This document shows, one piece after another, positions 7,895-16,887 of a DNA stretch of 64,000 bases; the first letter of the stretch is position 1; each line of letters starts with the position of its first letter. The position numbers and the translations under genes are program-made. This DNA is from Paludibacteraceae bacterium (lineage in GTDB: Bacteria > Bacteroidota > Bacteroidia > Bacteroidales > Paludibacteraceae). The stretch is taken from NCBI GenBank assembly GCA_016937795.1, contig JAFGVV010000049.1:124001-188000 (forward strand). Direction: 5' to 3'. Under the pieces are notes generated by a model. It saw nothing but the letters and a program-made list of their open reading frames with translations, made no database searches and was not told the DNA's origin.

Positions 7895-8530
7895 ATATAA
7901 AACATAAACGATTGATTCTTTTTACAGACATTTATCTGTTCAGACCCAAATGATTTCTACTTTGAGCAGAAAGATTTCGGGTCACACCCAAAAGATTTCA
8001 TGTTCTGATAGAAAGATTTCTGTTTCTACCCAAATGATTTCGGGTGAAAATAGAAAAATGTCTGTTCCGACCCGAATGATTTCATGTTTTAATAGAAAGA
8101 TTTCATCTAAAACATGAATGGCCGATTCTTTTTGTATACATTTATCTGTTCAGACCCAAATGATTTCTACTTTGAACAGAAAGATTTCGGGTCACACCCA
8201 AAAGATTTCATGTTCTGATAAAAAGATTTCTGTTTTTACCCAAATGATTTCGGGTGAAAATAGAAAGATGTCTGTTGCAACCCGAATGATTTCATGTTTT
8301 TATAGAAAGATTTCATCTAAAACATGAATGGCCGATTCTTTTTGTATACATTTATCTGTTCAGACCCAAATGATTTCTACTTCGAACAGAAAGATTTCGG
8401 GTCACACCCAAAAGATTTCATGTTTCGATAGAAAGATTTCTGTTTTTACCCAAATGATTTCGGGTGAAAATAGAAAAATATCTGTTCCGACCCGAATGAT
8501 TTCATGATTTGATAGAAAAATGTCTGTTTG
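7895..8530 (+). repeat. Three tandem copies of a 210-bp unit built from 21-bp repeats
   Basis: The CATTTATCTGTTCAGACC anchor recurs at 7929, 8139 and 8349, an exact 210-bp period. Each unit is about ten 21-bp subunits (variants of ACCCAAATGATTTC and AGAAAGATTTC) that alternate as 42-bp pairs. Read on the + strand, each copy is an open frame of 7-residue units such as TQMISTL, NRKISGH, TQKISCS. Frames are 7950-8117, 8118-8327 and 8328-8507. The first two end with TGA directly followed by an in-frame ATG or start-like position. Whether it is translated is uncertain. The 837-bp gap 7730-8566 holds nothing else except the terminator and a short GAGTTCTGAG repeat near 7829. Confidence 0.85.
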
Positions 8531-8566
8531 GGGAACTGTCCAAAAATCAGCAGAAGTGTAGAAAAA

Positions 8567-9538
8567 TCACTTCCCCTTTAGTACCTGTTCAAGTCTGATA
8601 TACAATCGAAACAACACCGGATGCACACTCAACAAGCCGTATATCCTTCTATGACGGGGATAAAGACTTACAGTCCTGTAGCTTTCCCAATTGATTTTTT
8701 GTATCAACTCACTATCATTTCTCCCGTATATTTTTCTTTCTTCCGACATAAAACCTTTAAAGTATTCCCCGGCTATTTCACGATATACTGTACGTTTGTC
8801 GATACCCGATAAGGGAATAAAAAAAGCTGCAAGTTTGTTGGCTACCGACACAATGTCGAAAATCCGCTGCGGATTTTGTGTTTGCATTTTCGAACCCTGC
8901 CTTATCCGATACACATACAGGTTTTCGGGGATTGAATAAACCGACTGTGCGTAATACATTACCTGAGGAATCCACAGATTGTCTTCGTGCGTCACTGTGG
9001 TATCGAACCATAAATTATGATTGCGGATAAATTCAGTTTTATACAAACGTAGCACGACACAAACAAAGTGAAATTTGCGTCCTACAAGCGCATATTTGTT
9101 GTAATACTCCCACCCTGTCAGAAGTTCTTCGTTGAATAATTCGTCGGACTCGATATTGTTAGTGTTTTCAATGTACAAACTGCCACTAAAGTTCAAAACA
9201 TCCGGTCGTTTACGCTCCATCCAATTTATCAAAGCGAGTATTGCTCCGGGCTGAATCCAGTCGTCGCTATCCACAAACCAGATATATTCGCCCTGAGCCA
9301 ACTCCATACCCAAATTTCGTGCTTTTGCTGTACCCCCATTGGCAACACGCAGCACTTTCAGATTTGGATATTTAGCAGCATATTCATCGAGTATTGCGGC
9401 ACTAGCATCGGTTGAACCATCGTTGATACAAATGACTTCGTAATTATCAGCCTCCTGCTCAAATACCGAATCGAGGCATTGACGAAGATAATTCTCTACA
9501 TTGTAGACAGGGATGATTATGGAGATTAATAATGACAT
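8567..9538 (-). CDS. Family 2 glycosyltransferase
   Basis: A 323-residue GT-A transferase. LISIIIPVYNVENYLRQCLD opens the protein, CINDGSTD marks the nucleotide-binding loop (about 35-42) and YIWFVDSDDW gives the metal-binding DxD region (about 90-99). It resembles WcaA/CpsJ-like enzymes that build capsular or O-antigen chains. It lies 12 bp downstream of another GT2 gene, on the same strand, and ends the operon part that begins with the MBOAT gene at 12927. The acceptor and donor sugars cannot be read from sequence. GC content appears higher than in the neighbouring MBOAT/SGNH genes. Confidence 0.9.
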   Translation of the reverse strand: MSLLISIIIPVYNVENYLRQCLDSVFEQEADNYEVICINDGSTDASAAILDEYAAKYPNLKVLRVANGGTAKARNLGMELAQGEYIWFVDSDDWIQPGAILALINWMERKRPDVLNFSGSLYIENTNNIESDELFNEELLTGWEYYNKYALVGRKFHFVCVVLRLYKTEFIRNHNLWFDTTVTHEDNLWIPQVMYYAQSVYSIPENLYVYRIRQGSKMQTQNPQRIFDIVSVANKLAAFFIPLSGIDKRTVYREIAGEYFKGFMSEERKIYGRNDSELIQKINWESYRTVSLYPRHRRIYGLLSVHPVLFRLYIRLEQVLKGK

Positions 9539-9550
9539 TCTCTGAGTATT

Positions 9551-10543
9551 TTATTTAATCAACCATTTTATAAAGGTTCTGAAATTCATTTCAGACATAA
9601 TTTTCAGTTGCAAAGAAAAGTCGAGTTTGGACTGCAACATACGTAAAAGATATGATTGATAATATTTGGCAATACGATTTTGTAATAATGCATGATCAAA
9701 GAAATGCTGTTTACTGTTTGCATCTAACAATTGCAGATAAAAGCCTTTTAGTTCGCCTATGTTTGAAGCAGATAAGTTATTTGCCGAAATAAATTTATCG
9801 ACAAAATCATGATAAAAGCTCTCGTCCATGTCCGGCAATGCATTTCTGAGAAAATTGATTCTGATTTCTCTGTCTTTTTGAGCCACACGGTCGTCGGTTT
9901 TAGTGACCTGAATGCCATGAATACGGTATTTATAAAGCACCTGAGGGATGTTGACCATACGACAATGAAAAATGGCTCTGGCCCAAAGATCGTAATCTTC
10001 GGCAGGGAAAGCATTTTGGTCGTAATACAGATTGTGTTTCTCGAAAGCTTCCCTCCGCCAAACCGACGAAGCATGCAATACAGGCGAATAAAACATCATG
10101 GTAATTTTCACGGCCTCCGGGTTCGATTCGCGCACCCAAACCGTGTCTTCAGTCCCAAACATTTGCAATCCGCACGAGCAAAGATCAATATTGGGATGCG
10201 ATTCCAGATAATCATATTGCGTTTGAAGTCTTTCGGGCAACGAAATATCATCGCCATCCATGCGGGCAATATATTTGCCTTTGGCCATGCGCAATCCTAA
10301 ATTCAGGTTATTGGCCAATCCAAGATTTTTTTCGTTGCAATGGTAAACAATGCGTTTATCACTGTAACTTTTAGCAATTTCAGCAGACCCATCAGTTGAG
10401 CCATCGTCGAGCACAATCAACTCAAAATCGGTAAAAGTCTGATTTAATATGCTATCGATAGCTTCTGCCAGATATAACGCGCAATTATATACGGGCATAA
10501 GAATGGAGATAGACGGAACTTTTGTTTGAATATGTACAGTCAA
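9551..10543 (-). CDS. Family 2 glycosyltransferase
   Basis: A 330-residue transferase. PSISILMPVYNCALYLAEAI begins the catalytic domain, VLDDGSTDGSAE is the nucleotide-binding loop and YIARMDGDDISLPERL contains the DxD metal site. This last pattern, with SLPERLQTQ, is common in enzymes of LPS and capsule clusters. Its start overlaps the end of the SGNH gene by 4 bp (ATGA), so translation is probably coupled to the acylation cassette. The linkage formed is unknown. Confidence 0.9.
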   Translation of the reverse strand: MTVHIQTKVPSISILMPVYNCALYLAEAIDSILNQTFTDFELIVLDDGSTDGSAEIAKSYSDKRIVYHCNEKNLGLANNLNLGLRMAKGKYIARMDGDDISLPERLQTQYDYLESHPNIDLCSCGLQMFGTEDTVWVRESNPEAVKITMMFYSPVLHASSVWRREAFEKHNLYYDQNAFPAEDYDLWARAIFHCRMVNIPQVLYKYRIHGIQVTKTDDRVAQKDREIRINFLRNALPDMDESFYHDFVDKFISANNLSASNIGELKGFYLQLLDANSKQHFFDHALLQNRIAKYYQSYLLRMLQSKLDFSLQLKIMSEMNFRTFIKWLIK

Positions 10544-11478
10544 AATTTATCCTTTAAAAATTCAATTATTTTCCCAGACCTCATATCCAACCCCTCTTTA
10601 TTCAAGTGATACACCGTATTAAAAAACAATGAGTCTGGATAAGCGAATTCAGAAGTTTTAATTGAAAAATACAAATTGTGAGAATGAAGACTATCTTCAA
10701 TCTTAGACACTGTGGATGCAAGATTCTTATATGAGCTATTCTGCAAAGATGGTGGCATTATAAAAACTCTGGCACCGCGACTTTCCATATCAGTTTTAAA
10801 CTTTGCTAATATCTCAACTGATTTTAAATTTACTTTTACTTCTTTATCTGATTGTGCAATTGGATTGATTAGCTCATTCGGATAATTCCAATGTAAAACA
10901 ATATCTCCGTATTTATTGAATGCGTTTCGATTAAAATTTCTGACAAATTCGTTTCCTCCACCATCATCCATCACATCAAGTTTCTTGTAAAATAATTTTG
11001 ATACTCCATACTTTGTCATTTGTGGAAACAGTTTTACAAAATGACTAAAGCTCAGAAAACTTAAATTATGCTTATCCACATCAAACAAAAGTGCAATCAA
11101 CACTTTTTCACCTAAGTAGATATTATCTAAGAACTGTTGATATTCAGGAGTCACAATGACTATATCGCCCTTATTAATACTGGAACCTACTTCACTGAGC
11201 ATATATTTTAAACCAAATCCTGCATGCAGCCCCATATTGACAACTGGTAGTTTTAAAGAATCCTCTATTAACTGACTATTTAAACCAAATGCTAAGTTTG
11301 AACCACCCACAAAAACAATCTTAGGGCTCGCTAAAGAATCAAGTCTGTGATGTTTATCAATACTGGAGAATAATGAGTTATTCTTTATCTTGTTATTGGG
11401 AACGAACCATAACAATACAGCAACAAATACTGTAAGTAGTATCGCAAATAATACTGTTTCTATTAAAAACTGTCTCAT
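10540..11478 (-). CDS. SGNH-hydrolase-like membrane-anchored protein, partner of MBOAT acyltransferase (copy 2)
   Basis: 312 residues, the same length as the copy at 4288-5226 but strongly diverged. One N-terminal membrane segment (about 8-26) is followed by a periplasmic domain. IVFVGGSNLAFG (54-65) fits the SGNH serine block. NMGLHAGFG is a plausible block II/III, and YHLNKEG places a histidine at 291. The aspartate usually three or four residues before this histidine is N or T here (NTVYH), so catalytic competence is less certain than in copy 1. The gene starts immediately after the MBOAT stop codon and overlaps the next glycosyltransferase by 4 bp, a tightly coupled cassette. Confidence 0.65.
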   Translation of the reverse strand: MRQFLIETVLFAILLTVFVAVLLWFVPNNKIKNNSLFSSIDKHHRLDSLASPKIVFVGGSNLAFGLNSQLIEDSLKLPVVNMGLHAGFGLKYMLSEVGSSINKGDIVIVTPEYQQFLDNIYLGEKVLIALLFDVDKHNLSFLSFSHFVKLFPQMTKYGVSKLFYKKLDVMDDGGGNEFVRNFNRNAFNKYGDIVLHWNYPNELINPIAQSDKEVKVNLKSVEILAKFKTDMESRGARVFIMPPSLQNSSYKNLASTVSKIEDSLHSHNLYFSIKTSEFAYPDSLFFNTVYHLNKEGLDMRSGKIIEFLKDKF

Positions 11479-12927
11479 TTAAAATTGAAAATAAATAAAA
11501 GTGTCAGATTTTCCGCCAAACTGAATAATCAATGTTATTAGCAAGATATATACTATCCAACGCCCTAGCCTATATTTTAAAAAACTCTCAATTTGAAACA
11601 AACCATGTAAACTTCTGCGTTGTATCCATTCAATTGCTATCAGCATAAATATGAAAACACTTAATGTTGTTACATTTAATGTTGGGATTGTAAATAGCGA
11701 TCTGTCAAAAAGTAATGAAATATATTCAAAAGCAGCAGAGACAGAACCCGAACGGAAGAAAATCCAACCAATTGATACAAGTATAAATGTAAATAGGATT
11801 TGAGCCAATTCCTTAACACCAGGCAATACAGTCTCCTCAGCAACTATATTTGTATGTTGTCTATTTTTTTTGCCTATAAGTAAAGGAATAAACAAAATCG
11901 CATGAAATAAGCCCCAAACAACAAATGTCCAGTTTGCCCCATGCCAAAAGCCACTTACCAAAAATATTACAAAAGTATTTCTAATTGTTTTGTACATTGT
12001 ACCCCTACTACCACCTAATGGGAAATAGATATAGTCGCGAAACCATGTAGTTAATGAAATATGCCATCGTCTCCAGAATTCTGCAATATCTCTCGAAAAA
12101 TACGGATAATTAAAATTTCTCATCAATTGAAAGCCGAATAATCGGGCAGTACCAATTGCAATATCAGAATAACCTGAAAAGTCGCCATATATTTGAAATG
12201 AGAAAAATATAGCAGCTAACAATAATGTACTTGCAGATTCATTTTGATAGTTATCAAATACTGAGTTTACAATCACGGCACAATTGTCCGCAATGATAAT
12301 TTTTTTGAATAAGCCCCATAATATCTGGCGTAAACCATCAACAGATTCTGTATAATCAAATTTACGAGCTTTATAAAACTGAGGAAGCAGATTGGTAGCC
12401 CGTTCAATAGGTCCTGCCACTAATTGAGGAAAAAAACTAACATACGCAAAAAAAGAAACAACATCCTTTGCTGGTTCAATTTTTCGTCGATAAACATCGA
12501 TGGAATAACTCAATGCCTGAAATGTATAGAAACTAATACCTACCGGTAAAATGATCTTCAGAGTATTTATTTCAAGAGGTCTGCCAAACAACACAAAAGC
12601 ATCGACAAAACTCTCAACAAAAAAATTATAATATTTAAAGCAACCAAGTATTCCGAGGTTGAGTATTATATTCGATAGAGAAACTATTCCGGCTACCTTT
12701 TTATTGTTATTTATATGAAATTTTTCAATAAATATACCACTTAGCCAGCTAAACAATGTGGTAGCCCCCATTAGTAATAAAAAACGACTGTCCCACCAAC
12801 CATAAAAAATATAACTAACAACTACAATAAACAGATTCTGAATACGTATATTGACATTGAACACAAACCAATACAACAAAAACACAATTGGTAAAAATAC
12901 AGCAAACTCTATAGAATTAAATAGCAT
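11479..12927 (-). CDS. MBOAT-family O-acyltransferase (AlgI-like), copy 2
   Basis: 482 residues, paralogous to the gene at 5316-6764 along its whole length. It carries NYPYFSRDIAEFWRRWHISL, TWFRDYIYFPLGGSRG and SGFWHGANWTF with histidine H329. It is a membrane acyltransferase that would pass acyl groups to the periplasmic SGNH-like partner encoded directly downstream. The two copies differ at many positions, so the duplication is old or the copies were acquired separately. Different acceptors in the polysaccharide are likely but not shown. Confidence 0.92.
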   Translation of the reverse strand: MLFNSIEFAVFLPIVFLLYWFVFNVNIRIQNLFIVVVSYIFYGWWDSRFLLLMGATTLFSWLSGIFIEKFHINNNKKVAGIVSLSNIILNLGILGCFKYYNFFVESFVDAFVLFGRPLEINTLKIILPVGISFYTFQALSYSIDVYRRKIEPAKDVVSFFAYVSFFPQLVAGPIERATNLLPQFYKARKFDYTESVDGLRQILWGLFKKIIIADNCAVIVNSVFDNYQNESASTLLLAAIFFSFQIYGDFSGYSDIAIGTARLFGFQLMRNFNYPYFSRDIAEFWRRWHISLTTWFRDYIYFPLGGSRGTMYKTIRNTFVIFLVSGFWHGANWTFVVWGLFHAILFIPLLIGKKNRQHTNIVAEETVLPGVKELAQILFTFILVSIGWIFFRSGSVSAAFEYISLLFDRSLFTIPTLNVTTLSVFIFMLIAIEWIQRRSLHGLFQIESFLKYRLGRWIVYILLITLIIQFGGKSDTFIYFQF

Positions 12928-12984
12928 ATAACCTCATTAAAAACTTATTCAATCAAAAACACCACTGACAATAATTATGTAATT

Positions 12985-13764
12985 TTACCTCAATAATTTC
13001 TTCAAATTCTTTAACCACTTATACACACCCAACAGTCGATACTGATCTAACTTCAACATCAGTTCCTGTTTTTTTGTTTTCTTCTCCCAGCTTGCGGCAT
13101 TATAGTGATAAGATACAGTATAATGCGGATTTACGCAAAAAGCATGTCCAAATATCCCTGTCCCATAAATCACCATATTGCCTGACAGATATTGCGTTTC
13201 GTCTTTGTAGCGAAAACCATAAAGAGTAGCTAACTTAGGCATTAATCTATCAATTGAAAAAAAATTATCATTATCAGATAATTTTAAATTCATATAATAA
13301 TCGAAAGCGTCTTTAATTAATTTATTTCCGACGCTTACACCCATGATTGATGTTAGTATCTCCATGTGAGGAATTTCGACATTTTTGTCAAGTGGATTAC
13401 CCTCATCATCTAATAATGTGACAATATTTTCTTTATAAAATTCATTATAGAGCTCAATAGCTGAGAAAAAATTAGTATCTAAATATTTATCAAATCTTTG
13501 AAAAACATCTACATCAGTATCTAAATATACACCTCCAATTTCATAAAGAGCTTTACATCTGGCTACATCTGATACATATGCAAATTTTTTTGCCTGATAT
13601 GCCTTAGCTGAATAATCGCATATATTTACATCAAAGTTGCTTTCATCCCAACGCATAATTTTATAATCGGGCATAATTTTCTCCCACGACCTTATGCAAT
13701 CGGCCTGTGATTTAGGCATTATACCTTTTCCAAACCAACAGTAATGTATTATTTTGGGTATCAT
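12985..13764 (-). CDS. GT32-type glycosyltransferase (OCH1 / capsular polysaccharide synthesis family)
   Basis: 259 residues. MIPKIIHYCWFGKG at the start, the ARCKALYEIGGVYLDTDVDV block (68-87, DxD at 82-84) and a late Gly/His-rich segment are diagnostic of the GT32 / Gly_transf_sug family. This family includes bacterial mannosyl- and galactosyltransferases of capsule and LPS clusters. It would act at the cytoplasmic membrane face during chain assembly. It begins the AT-rich middle of the locus and is followed by the MBOAT cassette after 57 bp. The sugar transferred cannot be assigned. Confidence 0.85.
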   Translation of the reverse strand: MIPKIIHYCWFGKGIMPKSQADCIRSWEKIMPDYKIMRWDESNFDVNICDYSAKAYQAKKFAYVSDVARCKALYEIGGVYLDTDVDVFQRFDKYLDTNFFSAIELYNEFYKENIVTLLDDEGNPLDKNVEIPHMEILTSIMGVSVGNKLIKDAFDYYMNLKLSDNDNFFSIDRLMPKLATLYGFRYKDETQYLSGNMVIYGTGIFGHAFCVNPHYTVSYHYNAASWEKKTKKQELMLKLDQYRLLGVYKWLKNLKKLLR

Positions 13765-13775
13765 ATCTATTAAGG

Positions 13776-14861
13776 CTAGTATATTTTTCTTTTAATCTTA
13801 TGTTCTCTTTTTTTATGTATGAAAAATTGATTATCCCATAATGAACCATCAATGATATGATAACTACTAACACCTGATTTCCATAAGGAATACATAATTG
13901 ACATCTGATCTCTATATGGATGTAGTGTTAATTCTTTCATCCATGTATCCATTGCATAAATTACACTTGATTGTTTGTGATATCTTATCAACACTCCACT
14001 CTCAATTTGACCCAAATTATCGGGAAAGCCACTTGAAATATAATAATTATACTGTTCTCTAATTTTGTCTGGAGGAGCCCACTTCAATCGAATTAAACTT
14101 TCAAACTCCTCTAAAAGAGATGAATTGCCAATATTTTTAAACATCACCAGTGGAGAATCATTATCTACAAACCTAAATAACTCTATAATATTACCATGTA
14201 TTAATATACTTGAATCTATATAAATACTACATTCATATTTTTTTGGTAGAACTCTGTGAGCCATAACTTTATAATACAAGGAATTCCACTTCATTGAATA
14301 TTCGGGATTAGGAGATACACGTATTACTGTCCAGATATTAGAACTAACTGATTCACTGTCTGTAAATAAGATATAATCACAATCAGTTGATATATATATT
14401 GGATCAATAACTTCATCATAATCACCAAACATCACAGAATACACCACCTTTTTCCCTTTGGGGATTCCCTTTTCAGGTATTGAAATGTGGCAATAATTTG
14501 GTTTTGAGAAATTCTTAATTATTAAATTAGTGTGCTTTGCATATTGCTGACGTATTCCTGCTTTGACAAGCCATTTTTGTCTTCTTGGGGATGACCAACA
14601 ATTTACTTTAATTGAAAACATAAATAACTTAAGAATCATGTAGGAAATATTCTTCATGTTAAACATAAAACCATCTTTGATATTAAATAAGATAGATGGC
14701 CTGTTTATAATTGCTGGATGGAAACACAATTTATCTAATATCTCAACTAACCACTTTCGATCTTCACGAAAATTTGATATTATAGATTTCAATAAAATCA
14801 GAACAAACATAGAAATTAAATACTTCCATGCTTTTCTAAACACAATTGTCAACCAATTCAC
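13776..14861 (-). CDS. DUF616 / TOD1-MUCI70-like glycosyltransferase-domain protein
   Basis: 361 residues with GTG at 14861 as the first usable start; no ATG lies closer to the frame's upstream end. The C-terminal part from about 140 matches the DUF616 glycosyltransferase-like family: VVYSVMFGDYDEV, CDYILFTDSES, CSIYIDSSILI and HPYRDQMSIMYSLWK. These proteins have a GT-A-like core and occur in polysaccharide clusters. The N-terminal 130 residues contain a hydrophobic segment (about 14-28) and many basic residues and are not recognisable. The true start may be later. Very AT-rich. Confidence 0.75.
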   Translation of the reverse strand: MNWLTIVFRKAWKYLISMFVLILLKSIISNFREDRKWLVEILDKLCFHPAIINRPSILFNIKDGFMFNMKNISYMILKLFMFSIKVNCWSSPRRQKWLVKAGIRQQYAKHTNLIIKNFSKPNYCHISIPEKGIPKGKKVVYSVMFGDYDEVIDPIYISTDCDYILFTDSESVSSNIWTVIRVSPNPEYSMKWNSLYYKVMAHRVLPKKYECSIYIDSSILIHGNIIELFRFVDNDSPLVMFKNIGNSSLLEEFESLIRLKWAPPDKIREQYNYYISSGFPDNLGQIESGVLIRYHKQSSVIYAMDTWMKELTLHPYRDQMSIMYSLWKSGVSSYHIIDGSLWDNQFFIHKKREHKIKRKIY

Positions 14862-14896
14862 AGCAACATATATAAAATTAAATTTTTAAAAAAAAA

Positions 14897-15802
14897 TCAG
14901 GAATTCAACCACACTAATCCTCCCTGGACACTCTTATATCTTGACTCATTTATTTGCTGATAAAGCAAAATTTTCTGTCGGATTCTTTTTAATCGTCGGA
15001 TTCTAAGGAGTATTAAATTCTTTAGATATTTTATTCTTTGGATTTTTATCAATCTATCAATATCCACGTTTAAATTAATATTACCCAAATTTACTTTTTC
15101 CATCAAATCAGCATTATTGCTTTTCCAAATCGTATCGCGGTATTTCGACTCATCGCCACGATTTTCTCTATCGTGATGTATTTTAGCCTCAGTATTGACT
15201 ATCAGTTTATATCCATGATATTCTAACCTTTGACAATAATTATCATCTTCACCATAATGCGTAAATAAAAGAGTATCAAAACCGCCAATTTTTCTTAAAC
15301 ATTCGGCACTAACAAGCCATGCTGCCGCGTTTACCATTTTTGATGTGTACTCTGGTTTTAATTTTTTCAAGTAGCCATCTGATGTAAAATCAGAGGGCAT
15401 GCAAAAAGAGAAATTTATATCCAAAGCATTACCCGAACCATTAAGATGAATGGGTGAAACAATGCCCACATTATTCTTACCTTTAAAACTCTGTATCAAG
15501 TTTTCTATTGTATCAGGTTCAATCCAAGCATCTTGATTTAACAAAAAAACAAAATCAGTTCCTTTTTCTAAAGCTAATTTAATTCCAATATTATTTGCTT
15601 TTGCAAAACCGAGGTTCTCGCCAGCTTCAATAATCTCCACATGCGGAAACCTGTCTTTAATTTTTTGAGCTGTATTGTCGTTCGAATTATTATCAATTAC
15701 AATAATCTCCGTAGGTTGTTTAGAGCTAATTAAACTAGAAAAACATTTATCAACCCATTTTGAAGCGTTGTAGGTAACAACTATCGTATATACTTTTTGC
15801 AT
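14897..15802 (-). CDS. Family 2 glycosyltransferase, rhamnosyltransferase-like
   Basis: 301 residues. YTIVVTYNASKWVDKCFSSL, VIDNNSNDNT and GENLGFAKANNIGI are the pattern of the WbbL/RfbF-like rhamnosyltransferase branch of GT2. FLLNQDAWIEPDT replaces the DxD by NQDA as is common in this branch. THYGEDDNYCQRLEYHGYK is the conserved C-terminal ED motif. It overlaps the following GT2 gene by 22 bp. The donor (dTDP-rhamnose in characterised relatives) is uncertain. Confidence 0.88.
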   Translation of the reverse strand: MQKVYTIVVTYNASKWVDKCFSSLISSKQPTEIIVIDNNSNDNTAQKIKDRFPHVEIIEAGENLGFAKANNIGIKLALEKGTDFVFLLNQDAWIEPDTIENLIQSFKGKNNVGIVSPIHLNGSGNALDINFSFCMPSDFTSDGYLKKLKPEYTSKMVNAAAWLVSAECLRKIGGFDTLLFTHYGEDDNYCQRLEYHGYKLIVNTEAKIHHDRENRGDESKYRDTIWKSNNADLMEKVNLGNINLNVDIDRLIKIQRIKYLKNLILLRIRRLKRIRQKILLYQQINESRYKSVQGGLVWLNS

Positions 15803-16653
15803 AATCTAATCACATTCTTTAATTGTTTACCAAAGCTGTTATATTTTAAGAAAAGTTCTTTCTTTAATCTATTATTCAGAAACCAAAAACAGTTTTTATA
15901 AATTAATTTTGGATATTCATCATAATCTGCTATAACTGACTTAGAATTTACTGATGTTGCTTGCTCTGGATGTAATCTAAAAGATACCAAACACTTATCA
16001 ACAAATGATACATCAAACTTTGTAAAAACCCTATACCAAAACTCATAATCAAGCGATTGTTTTAAATCTGTATTAAACATACCTACTTTTTCAAAAACCG
16101 ATTTTTTAAGTAATACTGCTGTTGGTTCACCGACTTTATTGCGTGGTAAATCTAAGAGTTTTATATCCTTTAATAGCTGTGTTCCTTTTTGATGTTGCTT
16201 AAGATTTGTCCAATGCAAATGTAAATTCTGATACTGATTAATCCATTCGTTTGTTTTTTCATTATCTCTATATTCAACAATAAAGTTTCTTTTACAGAAT
16301 GATAAACCTAATGATTTATTCTCAAAAAACGGTTTAATCAACTCATCAATACAATTTGGTTCAATCACATCATCTTGAAAAAGGAATTTTATATACTCAC
16401 CGTTTGCATTATTAATACAGTTATTCCAATTTTCGCCAATACCTTGTGGATGGTGAGAATATATTGAAATATTTATATCTGTGTTTGCACATCTATTTTT
16501 AATTATTTTAAGTGTATTGTCTTTAGAGTTATCATCAGATACCACTATTTCAATTGGACGATATGTTTGTTCTAATGCACTATTTAATGCATCAAGTATA
16601 TATTTTTCGCCATTATAAGTAGGAATGCATATTGTAACAAGTGGTTTTATCAT
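15781..16653 (-). CDS. Family 2 glycosyltransferase
   Basis: 290 residues. VTICIPTYNGEKYILDAL starts the GT-A domain, IVVSDDNSKDNTLKII is the nucleotide-binding loop, and YIKFLFQDDVIEPNCIDEL contains the acidic metal site (QDD). SLDYEFWYRVF late in the domain is also typical. It is AT-rich and coupled by overlap to the next gene. A truncated GT2 frame lies directly upstream at 16738-16881. Specificity is unknown. Confidence 0.88.
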   Translation of the reverse strand: MIKPLVTICIPTYNGEKYILDALNSALEQTYRPIEIVVSDDNSKDNTLKIIKNRCANTDINISIYSHHPQGIGENWNNCINNANGEYIKFLFQDDVIEPNCIDELIKPFFENKSLGLSFCKRNFIVEYRDNEKTNEWINQYQNLHLHWTNLKQHQKGTQLLKDIKLLDLPRNKVGEPTAVLLKKSVFEKVGMFNTDLKQSLDYEFWYRVFTKFDVSFVDKCLVSFRLHPEQATSVNSKSVIADYDEYPKLIYKNCFWFLNNRLKKELFLKYNSFGKQLKNVIRLCKKYIR

Positions 16654-16737
16654 TGTTTTGCGTTTCTTATAAAATATCTCAAAACTCTTTCTTTCATTAA
16701 AAATATTAGTCGAAATACAACTTAAATTTAGAAAAAA

Positions 16738-16881
16738 TTAATCTACGTTATTATCAGTACTACAATCGTCGAGCAATATCAACTCAAAATCCTGATAGCT
16801 TTGATTGAAAATACACTCAATACGCTGCTCCAAGTAAGGCGCATGATTGTAGTTGGGTACTATGACGGAGACTTTAGGCAT
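16738..16881 (-). pseudogene. Truncated family 2 glycosyltransferase remnant (47 aa)
   Basis: ATG at 16881 opens a 47-residue frame, MPKVSVIVPNYNHAPYLEQR onward, ending ...LILLDDCSTDNN-V-D before a TAA. This is a textbook GT2 N-terminus including the DDCSTDN nucleotide loop, but the frame stops there and the rest of the gene is absent. It sits between two complete GT2 genes, probably a deletion scar from rearrangement of the cluster. Confidence 0.85.
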
Positions 16882-16887
16882 GGAGAA

